20,491 nt of DNA from Candidatus Caenarcanales bacterium (GTDB lineage: Bacteria; Cyanobacteriota; Vampirovibrionia; Caenarcaniphilales; Caenarcanaceae): the NCBI GenBank assembly GCA_947489925.1, contig CANLFK010000016.1, positions 1 to 20,491 on the forward strand. The letters run 5' to 3'. A model generated the notes under the pieces. The model saw nothing but the letters and a program-made list of their open reading frames with translations, did no database searches and was not told the origin of the DNA. Below, piece by piece: positions 1-7,008 of this stretch (position 1 is its first letter; each line of letters begins with the position of its first letter). The position numbers were made by a program, and so were the translations under genes.

Positions 1-25
1 TAGCCCACTTTCAGGGGGTTGGGGG
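1..25. repeat. 25-base G-rich inverted repeat, left copy
   Basis: The first 25 bases (TAGCCCACTTTC, then two G runs) are the exact reverse complement of 4001-4025. The copy begins at the window edge, so it may extend further left. It lies beyond the 3' end of the GGDEF gene, outside any reading frame. It could be one end of a small mobile element or a member of a dispersed intergenic repeat family; the window alone cannot decide. Confidence 0.75.
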
Positions 26-129
26 TGAAAAGACAAAATTCTTTAGCGAGAGACTTTCAATTGTGATTGCTTCAAAGTTTCGCTTCAATCAGCATTTTCA
101 GATTTTCTTTTCATCGAACTCACATTAAA

Positions 130-1662
130 TTATTTCTTCAAATCATCAATTAAATCTTCAACGGTTTTACCTTGTAAATCTTCTTCATCAGCAGAAGCTG
201 CTTGTCCTTTTCCTCTTTTTTTGGCTAAATATAAAGCTTTATCGGCTTCTTCAATTAAAAGATCTTTTTCTAATTCATTAAAAGGTGAACCCGAAACCCC
301 CACGCTAGCACTTAAATGACCCGCAATTGGATGTTTGGTAGCTTTAATTTCTTCGGCTAATCGATTGGCTAATTGTCTAGCTCCACTTATGGGCGTATCT
401 GGTAAAATTGCCCCAAATTCATCTCCACCAAAACGAGCGGCAATATCAACTTGCCTTAAGATTTGTTTTAATTTAGTACCCAAAAGCTTAATCATTTCAT
501 CGCCAATTAAATGTCCATAAGTATCATTCGCTTTTTTTAAAAAGTCTAAATCAATCATCATTACCGATAAACTAGATTGAGACCGTTTAGATCTTTCAAT
601 TTCATTTTGTAATAATTCATGGAAAGAAGCTTTATTATTTAAGCCAGTCATGCTGTCGGTTTTGGCCTGTTGTTTAATGTGTTTGTACATTTCAGCGTGC
701 ATAATGGCGACACTAGCTTCATCAGCAACTTGTTTAATGAATTCAATTTCCTGATTTTCAAATCGCCTAACCATTTCAGCCTGATGAAAGCATAAACTAC
801 CAACCACCATGCCTTCATAAATCAAAGGAACTCCCAAAAATGTTTTTAAGCCAATAGCTTGAGCCATGGGTATTAACCAGCCTTCTGGGTCTTCAACTTT
901 TTCGGCATCAGCAATATATAAAATATCAGAGTCTAAATTATTTTCAGCATTATTATTAATAGACATTTCGGCTTTTTTGCTTAAAGCTTTCATCCAATCA
1001 GTTTCAAAGTCAAAAATTGTATCCGAAGCTTTGATTAAACCAGTGGCTGTATACTCTTGTTCAGTTGCCAAAACTTTACCGGGTATATTGGGATCATAAC
1101 GACGAATAAAGCAACGACTAACTTTTAAACTTTCACCTAAATCTCTGGCTGTACTAGTCAAAACCTCAGACAAATCTAAAGTGCCACGAATTGAGACAGT
1201 TATTTTGTGTAAAAGGTCTAATCTTTTTTGTACTTCAAAACCTTTTTCTAAAGATAGTCTCCATTCTTGCGAAATTTTTAAATGCTCAACAATTGAACAC
1301 AAAAGCATTTTTTGCTCTTCCATTAAGTCATTAAAAGGCAATTCTATATATAAAAAATAATTATCATCAATATCAAAAACCGAACCTTTATGCGATAAAA
1401 CAGAACGATCTGGTATCTCGAGATTACCAATCACTTGAATAGAAGTTGCAAGAAGTGAGCAAAAGCCATTAGACCTTTCTATTTGCCAGATTTGGACTAG
1501 TGGTGCATGATTCAATAAAAGAGAAATATCTTTAGTAATAACACTCCACAAGTCTTTATAGACAATATTCCATTGTTCTCTATTTAAATTTTTGGTAAGA
1601 GAGAATAATTGAATGATTTTTGATAATATTCTAAGTGGTTCTCTTTGAAGCAATGAATTCAT
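130..1662 (-). CDS. GAF-GGDEF diguanylate cyclase
   Basis: Probable diguanylate cyclase, making c-di-GMP from two GTP. Residues 1-130 are a divergent, possibly GAF-like sensor region. Residues about 146-325 form a GAF domain (FLGVPLIYEGMVVGSL at 275-290). Residues about 334-490 are the GGDEF domain: TDSMTGLNNKASF at 335-347, the DLDFLKKAND metal/substrate helix, and the active-site loop ARFGGDEF with GGDEF at 412-416. The inhibitory c-di-GMP site RQVD (403-406) sits exactly five residues before GGDEF, so product inhibition is expected. There is no transmembrane segment, so it should be cytosolic. A charged tail (490-510) follows the catalytic domain. The ATG start lies only 37 bases from the divergent phosphatase gene. 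All catalytic motifs are intact; what the GAF domain senses cannot be read from sequence. Confidence 0.93.
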   Translation of the reverse strand: MNSLLQREPLRILSKIIQLFSLTKNLNREQWNIVYKDLWSVITKDISLLLNHAPLVQIWQIERSNGFCSLLATSIQVIGNLEIPDRSVLSHKGSVFDIDDNYFLYIELPFNDLMEEQKMLLCSIVEHLKISQEWRLSLEKGFEVQKRLDLLHKITVSIRGTLDLSEVLTSTARDLGESLKVSRCFIRRYDPNIPGKVLATEQEYTATGLIKASDTIFDFETDWMKALSKKAEMSINNNAENNLDSDILYIADAEKVEDPEGWLIPMAQAIGLKTFLGVPLIYEGMVVGSLCFHQAEMVRRFENQEIEFIKQVADEASVAIMHAEMYKHIKQQAKTDSMTGLNNKASFHELLQNEIERSKRSQSSLSVMMIDLDFLKKANDTYGHLIGDEMIKLLGTKLKQILRQVDIAARFGGDEFGAILPDTPISGARQLANRLAEEIKATKHPIAGHLSASVGVSGSPFNELEKDLLIEEADKALYLAKKRGKGQAASADEEDLQGKTVEDLIDDLKK

Positions 1663-1666
1663 AATT

Positions 1667-1696
1667 CTAATATGCCCTAAATTTTTAATAAATCAA
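1667..1696 (-). promoter_or_regulatory. candidate promoter of the GGDEF gene
   Basis: Read on the minus strand, TTGATT (1696-1691) and TATTAG (1672-1667) are separated by 18 bases, each matching four of six consensus positions. The predicted transcription start would fall at or next to the ATG (1662), so the mRNA might be leaderless. The -35 lies 3 bases before the divergent phosphatase start codon, so the two promoters must overlap. Confidence 0.3.
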
Positions 1697-1699
1697 ATA

Positions 1700-2626
1700 A
1701 TGAATAGAAGAGATTTTATAAAAAGTTTTTTATCTTTAGTCACTTTATCTTTGATTGCTAAAACAAGTTTTTCTTCTTTTACACCTTCAAAAGCCGAAAA
1801 TCAACCTTTTAATTTAAAAATTCCAGATAAAAATAAATGGCTTAATTCTCGTGATCAAAATTCTAATTATTTTGGTTTTTTGGCTCTGGGAGATATGGGA
1901 ACTGGCTGGCCAACTGAATATGAATTAGTTAAATTAATGGCTTTGAATTCGCCACAATATTTCCCTAGCATTATTTTATTAGGCGATATTATTTATCCAT
2001 CAGCCAAAGCGAATTTGATTGAACCTAATTTTATTAAGCCTTTTACTCCATTAATTGAAAAAGGACATCGTTTTTATCCGATTTTAGGCAATCATGATGA
2101 CCATGAATTAAAAGGAAAATATATAAAAGAGTATTTTGATATTCCAGATTATTATACTTTTAGCTCTGGATCAGCTCAATTTTGGGCTTTAAATAGCAAT
2201 GATCTCAATGCACAGCAAATGAATTGGTTTAATTTATCTGCCCAAAAGTCTAAAGCTAAATGGAAAATTGTTTTAGTTCATCATTCGCCTTATTGTTCTG
2301 GCTCAGTGCATAAAAATAATAATCATATAATTAAAACTCTTTGTCCCAGTTTGAAAAAATATAATTTTGACTTGTGTTTAAGTGGACATAATCATTTATA
2401 CGAAAGAATTGGAATTGTCCCCGAAGCTGGTAATTGTAGATTTATTGTTTCTGGTGGTGGAAGTGCTTGGCTACATAAATTTGAAGAGAAGGTTTATTTT
2501 GACAGGCAAGCAATCAATAGTTGTAATCATTATTTACGCATTTCGGGCAATCAAAATCAAATGATCTTAGAGGCTATTAATTTGCAAGGAAAAGTTTTTG
2601 ATCAAGCCGTTTTGCGAAAAGCATAA
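1700..2626 (+). CDS. exported purple-acid-phosphatase-like metallophosphoesterase
   Basis: Calcineurin-like phosphoesterase, closest in motif pattern to purple acid phosphatases (phosphomonoester hydrolysis at a two-metal centre). All five metal-ligand blocks are present in order: GDMG (64-67), GDIIY (95-99, with the tyrosine that marks purple acid phosphatases), GNHD (130-133), VHHSP (193-197) and GHNHLYER (229-236). The N-terminus NRRDFIKSF followed by a hydrophobic stretch (about 10-20) looks like a twin-arginine signal, implying export of the folded, metal-loaded enzyme. At 308 residues the length suits a single-domain bacterial member. It is divergent from the GGDEF gene and its stop codon directly abuts the stop of the convergent Rrf2 gene. 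The substrate is unknown; phosphate scavenging is the obvious inference. Confidence 0.88.
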   Translation: MNRRDFIKSFLSLVTLSLIAKTSFSSFTPSKAENQPFNLKIPDKNKWLNSRDQNSNYFGFLALGDMGTGWPTEYELVKLMALNSPQYFPSIILLGDIIYPSAKANLIEPNFIKPFTPLIEKGHRFYPILGNHDDHELKGKYIKEYFDIPDYYTFSSGSAQFWALNSNDLNAQQMNWFNLSAQKSKAKWKIVLVHHSPYCSGSVHKNNNHIIKTLCPSLKKYNFDLCLSGHNHLYERIGIVPEAGNCRFIVSGGGSAWLHKFEEKVYFDRQAINSCNHYLRISGNQNQMILEAINLQGKVFDQAVLRKA

Positions 2627-3073
2627 TTAAACTTTTGTGGCTAAATGAAACATAACTTCTCTTTCTTCTTTAACTAATTGAGATAAATTAATATTGCTCA
2701 AAAAGTCATTTATTTTAGAATTTAAAAGCGAAATTAAAGGACGAACAGCACAATCACCATGATTTGCACAAATGCTTAAGTTTCCTGAAAAATACGAGCA
2801 GTCAAAGCCTATTTCTGGGTTTTTCAAAGCATCAAATACTTCTTTTAAATTTATTTGTTTGGCTGGTTTTATTAAAGAATAACCGCCCTGAAAACCTTTA
2901 GAAGCTTGAACTAAACCACCATGCCTTAATATTCCAAATATTTTCCGAACATATGTTAGCGAAATACCTTCTTTTTCTGCTAATTCGGATAAACTAATTT
3001 CTTGATTTTCAGCTCTAGCCATTTGCACCAAAAGCCTTAAACCAAACTCTTCTTGAGAGGAAATTTTTAGCAT
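2627..3073 (-). CDS. Rrf2/IscR-family Fe-S transcriptional regulator
   Basis: Rrf2-family DNA-binding regulator, 148 residues. The N-terminal winged helix-turn-helix covers about 1-75 (SLSELAEKEGISLTYVRKIF at 27-46, wing KGFQGGYSL at 59-67). Three cysteines at 92, 102 and 108 match the [2Fe-2S] ligand triad of IscR/NsrR proteins, although the first gap is nine residues, longer than the five of E. coli IscR. It should therefore sense Fe-S status, oxidative stress or nitric oxide. No isc or suf genes are in this window, so its regulon is not visible. An imperfect palindrome just upstream of the ATG suggests autoregulation. No Shine-Dalgarno is seen. It is convergent with the phosphatase gene with no intervening base. 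Confidence 0.9.
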   Translation of the reverse strand: MLKISSQEEFGLRLLVQMARAENQEISLSELAEKEGISLTYVRKIFGILRHGGLVQASKGFQGGYSLIKPAKQINLKEVFDALKNPEIGFDCSYFSGNLSICANHGDCAVRPLISLLNSKINDFLSNINLSQLVKEEREVMFHLATKV

Positions 3074-3080
3074 AAGTAAT

Positions 3081-3101
3081 TAATACTAAAACGGTATTAG
3101 T
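3081..3101. promoter_or_regulatory. candidate operator of the Rrf2 gene
   Basis: Two overlapping inverted repeats lie 8 to 28 bases upstream of the Rrf2 start codon. TAATAC (3081-3086) pairs with GTATTA (3094-3099), and ACTAA (3085-3089) pairs with TTAGT (3097-3101). Rrf2 proteins commonly repress their own gene through such AT-rich dyads. Assignment to this regulator is inference from position. Confidence 0.45.
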
Positions 3102-3144
3102 TTTAAATATAACTGAAAAGCCCAAGAATATTTAATAAACTTTT

Positions 3145-3933
3145 TTAGGCAGTGAAATTACTACCAGATATTTGAAAAGATAAATTAGCAACATCTTTGG
3201 CTCGGTTCTGCATCCAAGAAGCTAGTCCTCCCATAAATGGTAAATCTTTAGCTACTTCAAGACCACCAACAACCGAATTAAGTGCTAATTTTGCACCAAT
3301 TCCTTTGAGATCTTCTTGTAAATCCTGAACAGAAGTAATAGCAATATAATCTGGACCCAAATTAATACCAGCCTCTCTTAAAGTGGAAGTAAGCGTATTA
3401 TTATTAGGGTCTTGATTAGGTGAAACATTAACTTCTTTATGACCCAGAGCATAAGAAGCTGACAAAGTTTCACCCAGAAATTTGATAAATAAAGTCATAG
3501 TCGCAATAAGCAGTAAACTCGAAGCAAAAACTGGCATAGTAGCAACTAGTGGTGAAGATAATTTAGATAAAATAAAAGTTGGCGAAGCTAATAAACCACC
3601 CAAAGCACCAGCTAAACCTTTTTCTTTGTTATCAGCAACACAAATCTTGACCCTGCTTTCAAGTTTTTGTTCAACTGCTGCTTTTTGCTCTTCTATCTGA
3701 GCTACTTGCTGTTCGCCAGCCTCGCTTAATTTACCTTCACTATTTAAGGTTTGAGTAGTTCTTAGCCAAAATATCTGTGTATTTAATGAAAACCAATCTT
3801 TAATTAATGGCTTAATGTCTTTGCAAGTTTTTGATGCCAAAGGTAAGCCGTGTTCAACGGTTTTTCGATCGATAAAATCAATAGTTGCCAAAGCAGCGGC
3901 AATGCCCGTTCCAAATGTTAAAAGTCCTTTCAT
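3145..3933 (-). CDS. unrecognised membrane protein
   Basis: I do not recognise this protein of about 262 residues. An N-terminal hydrophobic stretch (roughly the first 18 residues, rich in Gly/Ala) could be a signal anchor. A polar central part contains a Glu/Gln/Lys-rich helix likely to form a coiled coil (numbering below from a possible TTG start four codons upstream; about 75-97). A second hydrophobic segment lies at about 135-158. The C-terminal region (about 185-262) is mixed polar with the repeated theme Gly-Ala/Gly-Gly. It has three cysteines (41, 102 and one only in this numbering if confirmed) and no catalytic motif I can name. The ATG at 3931-3933 is preferred to the in-frame TTG ending at 3945, because neither has a convincing ribosome site. 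It is divergent from purD across 347 bases that hold repeats. Confidence 0.7.
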   Translation of the reverse strand: MKGLLTFGTGIAAALATIDFIDRKTVEHGLPLASKTCKDIKPLIKDWFSLNTQIFWLRTTQTLNSEGKLSEAGEQQVAQIEEQKAAVEQKLESRVKICVADNKEKGLAGALGGLLASPTFILSKLSSPLVATMPVFASSLLLIATMTLFIKFLGETLSASYALGHKEVNVSPNQDPNNNTLTSTLREAGINLGPDYIAITSVQDLQEDLKGIGAKLALNSVVGGLEVAKDLPFMGGLASWMQNRAKDVANLSFQISGSNFTA

Positions 3934-4000
3934 AATAATATCCAAGCCTAATTTTAAAAAGTTATATTATAAAAAAGGGCATCTCTATAAAGTCTCTTAA

Positions 4001-4025
4001 CCCCCAACCCCCTGAAAGTGGGCTA
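4001..4025. repeat. 25-base G-rich inverted repeat, right copy
   Basis: This is the exact reverse complement of bases 1-25. Together the two copies bracket the segment that carries the GGDEF, phosphatase, Rrf2 and membrane-protein genes. It lies in the 347-base intergenic gap upstream of purD. A related but not identical repeat in the opposite orientation follows 8 bases later. Confidence 0.8.
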
Positions 4026-4033
4026 TTAGTCTT

Positions 4034-4081
4034 CCCCCTTTAAGAACCCCCCTTTTCAGGGGTCGGCGAAAGCCAGAGGTT
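4034..4081. repeat. G/C-rich repeat with GNRA-type hairpin
   Basis: This stands out from the AT-rich surroundings. A run of five C is followed by ACCCC (4046-4050) pairing with GGGGT (4059-4063), then GGC-GAAA-GCC (4065-4074), a textbook three-pair stem with a GAAA tetraloop. Its TTTTCAGGGG core resembles the core of the 25-base repeat (TTTCAGGGGG) in the opposite orientation. It is probably a dispersed structured intergenic repeat. It lies upstream of divergent genes, so it is unlikely to be a terminator. Confidence 0.55.
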
Positions 4082-4280
4082 TTAAAAACTTAGTTTATAG
4101 ATCTTCCCAAAGCATATTAAAAGCTTACATAATCAGAAATCTCAAATTCAGTTAAATTCAATATTAGATAAAAATTTTTTAATTAATTAGTTTATGTTAT
4201 CTTAGATAGAAGAGAAAAATTTGGGTTTTATATTTAGGGATTTTAATTATAATTTCCTTGTCTTTTGTAAATAAATAAAA
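4082..4280. other. AT-rich leader region before purD
   Basis: The gap between the membrane-protein gene and purD is 347 bases; the repeats above fill 4001-4081. The remaining 199 bases are AT-rich with no open frame, no tRNA and no purine-riboswitch core that I can find. They probably hold only the purD promoter. Confidence 0.5.
4248..4253 (+). promoter_or_regulatory. candidate -10 element of purD
   Basis: A perfect TATAAT ends 27 bases before the purD ATG, giving a predicted leader of about 20 bases. No good -35 is seen at 16-18 bases upstream, only T-rich sequence, so the call rests on the -10 and its position. Confidence 0.35.
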
Positions 4281-5606
4281 ATGAGAGTATTGATTATTGG
4301 TAGCGGTGGAAGAGAGCATGCTTTAGCTTTGTCAATTTCTTTGAGTGAACATGTTGAACAAGTTTTTTGTTGCCCCGGTAATCCTGGCATATCACAAATT
4401 GCACAATGTTCACCCATTGAAGTTAATGACTTTAGCGGTTTAGCTGATTTTGCTCGCCAAAATAAAATTGATTTAACTATTATTGGTCCAGATGAACCTT
4501 TGGCTAATGGAATTGTGGATTATTTTACCGAAAGAGGCTTGAAAATATTTGGCCCAACCAAAGACGCCGCAAAGCTAGAATGGTCTAAATATTTTGCCAA
4601 AGAATTTATGCTAAGAAGAGCAATTCCTTCCGCTAAATATGCCGCTTTTGACCGAAGTGAACATGCCATTGCTTATTCTTATTCACGGAAATTACCGATT
4701 GTTATTAAAGCTGATGGCTTGGCCAAAGGAAAAGGAGTAACCGTTGCAAATACTTATGATTCAGCAATTAGAGCCATTAATGATTGTTTTGATGGTAAAT
4801 TTGGGGAAGCTGGCAAATTAGTAATTGTTGAAGATTTTTTAACTGGCTTTGAGGCCTCTGTTTTTGCAATTTGTGATGGAGAAAATTATGCTCTGTTGCC
4901 AACGGCCAAAGATTATAAAAGATTATTAGATAATGACAAAGGGCCAAATACTGGTGGGATGGGAGCGGTTTCGCCAAATCCATTAATGACACCCGAAATT
5001 TTAAAAAAAGTAGAAGAGCAAATCTTAAAACCAACCTTAAAAGGGATGAAAGAGGAAGGCAAACCATATAAAGGCTTTTTGTATTTAGGCTTAATGATTA
5101 ATGAAAAGGAAGAACCTTTTGTTATTGAATTTAATAGCAGGCTGGGAGACCCTGAAACACAAGTCGTTTTACCTTTGCTGGAATGTGATTTATTTGAAGT
5201 GATTTGGCAGGCTTCTGAAGGGGATTTAGGTTATTTTAAAGGTGTTTTGCCCAGTGCAGAAACAAGTGGATTAGGAGCGGCTATTTGTGTAATTATGTCT
5301 AGTGAAGGTTATCCAGAAAAAGTAGCTGATGGAATGCCAATTCGCTTTAAAGTTGGTTTAGCTTTGGGTGAAAATTCTCAATTATTAGACTCATCAGGTG
5401 ATATTGACCATGAAGAAGCCAAAGTTATTTTATTTCAGGCTGGAACTAAGCTAGATAAAAACCGTAATTTAATTACTGCTGGCGGTCGGGTTTTATCGGT
5501 AACAGCTTTGGCTGGCAATCTCAAAACAGCTATTCAGTCAGCTTATAAAGCGGTTAATAAAATTGACTTCGCTGGCAAACAAAATCGTACTGATATTGGT
5601 AAATAA
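4281..5606 (+). CDS. purD: phosphoribosylamine--glycine ligase
   Basis: GAR synthetase, step two of de novo purine synthesis: phosphoribosylamine + glycine + ATP gives GAR. The family signature is clear: N-terminal GSGGREHA (7-14), GPDEPLANGIVDYF (69-82), ATP-grasp KADGLAKGKGV (143-153), GPNTGGMGA (221-229) and the metal-binding EFNSRLGDPE (283-292; E283 and N285 as Mg ligands). At 441 residues it is full length. The start at ATG 4281 gives the canonical MRVLIIGSGGREHA opening, so it is secure despite lacking a Shine-Dalgarno. It stands alone here, with no other pur genes, and is followed 85 bases later by ccsB on the same strand, which has its own candidate promoter. Confidence 0.97.
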   Translation: MRVLIIGSGGREHALALSISLSEHVEQVFCCPGNPGISQIAQCSPIEVNDFSGLADFARQNKIDLTIIGPDEPLANGIVDYFTERGLKIFGPTKDAAKLEWSKYFAKEFMLRRAIPSAKYAAFDRSEHAIAYSYSRKLPIVIKADGLAKGKGVTVANTYDSAIRAINDCFDGKFGEAGKLVIVEDFLTGFEASVFAICDGENYALLPTAKDYKRLLDNDKGPNTGGMGAVSPNPLMTPEILKKVEEQILKPTLKGMKEEGKPYKGFLYLGLMINEKEEPFVIEFNSRLGDPETQVVLPLLECDLFEVIWQASEGDLGYFKGVLPSAETSGLGAAICVIMSSEGYPEKVADGMPIRFKVGLALGENSQLLDSSGDIDHEEAKVILFQAGTKLDKNRNLITAGGRVLSVTALAGNLKTAIQSAYKAVNKIDFAGKQNRTDIGK

Positions 5607-5621
5607 TTATTTTTTCACTTT

Positions 5622-5650
5622 TTGCGATAAAGCCTAAATTATGTTAATCT
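5622..5650 (+). promoter_or_regulatory. candidate promoter of ccsB
   Basis: TTGCGA (5622-5627) and TAATCT (5645-5650) are spaced 17 bases apart. TGT sits immediately before the -10, giving an extended -10. It lies in the 85-base gap between purD and ccsB. Confidence 0.35.
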
Positions 5651-5691
5651 GCGATTTAGAGCAATAAGTAAATTGAAAAAGTTAAATTAAA

Positions 5692-6495
5692 ATGTTAAAA
5701 AATTATGAATTTTGGAGTTTAGGTTTTGCCTTGGTGTCAGCTTTAATTGGCTTTGGGCTTTTTTGTTTGAAAACATTTTTGCCTCAAAAAAACAATCAAA
5801 TAAATTCAATTAGTCAAATTATTATTTTTTCTTTAATTAGTTTTGGCTTATTGATTAGCTTAGTTTTACGAGGAATTATTTTAGAGCGTTTTCCTTGTTC
5901 AAATTTATATGAATCATTACTTATATTCTCTCTTTCAGTCGGTTTAATTAGTTTATTTTTTATTAGCAAAAACAAATGGTATTTTTTAGATTGGTCGAGC
6001 TGCTTGCTGATAATTGCAGTTTTGGCTTATGCTTTGTGGCTTCCGTCTTCGCAAAAAGAAGCTATTCCTTTAATTCCAGCTTTAAATAGTTATTGGCGTT
6101 CAATTCATGTGCCAGCTTTATTAATTTCATATGCTTTTTTTATGGTGGCTGGCTTTATTGCCGCTCTTTATTTATTCAAACCAAGTGAATTTTACAGTGA
6201 AGCAATTTATAAATGTATTGCCTTTGGATTTCCGCTTTTAACTTTTGGAATTGTAACTGGAGCTTTGTGGGCTAATCATGCTTGGGGAAATTTATGGCAA
6301 TGGGATCCAAAAGAAAATTTGGCATTAATGACTTGGTTTTGTTATGCCGCTTATTTACATTTTAAAGTTAGTGGCAAAGCTTCGCCCAAAACTCTAGCTT
6401 GGCTTTCACTATTAGGAATTATTGCAATTTATATGACTTATTTGGGTATTAATCAGTTTGATTTGGGCGGATTGCACACTTATGGGCGTATTTAA
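5692..6495 (+). CDS. ccsB: cytochrome c biogenesis protein CcsB (CcsA/Ycf5 family)
   Basis: System II cytochrome c assembly membrane protein, which with Ccs1/ResB moves haem across the membrane and attaches it to apocytochromes. Diagnostic features: RFPCSNLYESL (66-76), the conserved histidine in SIHVP (H139), the WWD haem-handling motif around WANHAWGNLWQWDPKEN (193-209), and a second conserved histidine near the end in GGLHTYGRI (H262). Seven to eight hydrophobic helices are apparent. The length, 267 residues, is slightly below many homologues, but nothing essential is missing. Ccs1/ResB is not in this window. Presence of the gene implies c-type cytochromes and therefore a respiratory chain. 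The neighbouring minus-strand gene is convergent, with 2 bases between stop codons. Confidence 0.93.
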   Translation: MLKNYEFWSLGFALVSALIGFGLFCLKTFLPQKNNQINSISQIIIFSLISFGLLISLVLRGIILERFPCSNLYESLLIFSLSVGLISLFFISKNKWYFLDWSSCLLIIAVLAYALWLPSSQKEAIPLIPALNSYWRSIHVPALLISYAFFMVAGFIAALYLFKPSEFYSEAIYKCIAFGFPLLTFGIVTGALWANHAWGNLWQWDPKENLALMTWFCYAAYLHFKVSGKASPKTLAWLSLLGIIAIYMTYLGINQFDLGGLHTYGRI

Positions 6496-6497
6496 TT

Positions 6498-6983
6498 TTA
6501 GCTTTCTTCTTCAACAATTTCATTGAGTTCTCGGTCGGTTAAATGTTTAAGAAAAAAATAATCATCTAAAATGGGGCTTTGACCATAACCTAGGCGGAAA
6601 GTCAAAAAACCTCCTAAATAAGCAAATAATAAAGCCACCGCAAAATTAAAGAAAAAAATCTGCAAATGAGACTTTAAAAAAACATCATGATAAAAGTCGA
6701 TTTTAAGCCACTCATCAGGCAAAGAGCCACCAAAATGAATTATAAATAAAGTCGTTGAAATAGTTGCATTAATCAAAGCACTAATTATTGAAGATAAAAT
6801 TAAATAAATATTTTGCTGACTTTGAGAAATACGCTTTTGATAAACTTTAAAGTATTTTCTTTTTAAAAGCTCTGCCGAAAGACCAATACCTAAAAAGTTG
6901 AAAAAAGAAGCACAAGGCAAAAATGAAAGACCAATGCTTATTAACTGAGCTAAACCAATAAATTTGAGCAATAAATAAAACAA
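6498..6983 (-). CDS. unrecognised small membrane protein, TTG start
   Basis: No family recognised. It is 161 residues with three to four hydrophobic segments (about 2-22, 26-38, 57-83 and 107-128), a basic loop (41-51) and an acidic C-terminal tail ending NEIVEEES. There is no internal methionine, so translation must begin at the TTG at 6983-6981 or another non-ATG codon. No Shine-Dalgarno is visible. It lies 25 bases after the flippase-like gene on the same strand and is probably the last gene of that operon. It may be a partner of that membrane protein, but only by position. Confidence 0.65.
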   Translation of the reverse strand: MFYLLLKFIGLAQLISIGLSFLPCASFFNFLGIGLSAELLKRKYFKVYQKRISQSQQNIYLILSSIISALINATISTTLFIIHFGGSLPDEWLKIDFYHDVFLKSHLQIFFFNFAVALLFAYLGGFLTFRLGYGQSPILDDYFFLKHLTDRELNEIVEEES

Positions 6984-7008
6984 ATTAAATTTTGAATAAT
7001 TAAAGTAT

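Noticed and set aside
65..91. TGATTG/CAATCA dyad after the GGDEF gene as a terminator
   Set aside because: Six-pair arms with a loop of about 15 bases and no T-run; too weak to support.
335..520. Plus-strand open frame inside the GGDEF gene (and another at 866-1099)
   Set aside because: Both lie antisense within a gene with intact family motifs, show no domain, start signal or codon pattern of their own.
4082..4280. Purine riboswitch before purD
   Set aside because: No conserved purine-aptamer core or three-way junction pattern could be found in the AT-rich leader.
4777..5067. Minus-strand open frame inside purD
   Set aside because: Shadow of the highly conserved purD frame; low-complexity Leu-rich translation without any motif.
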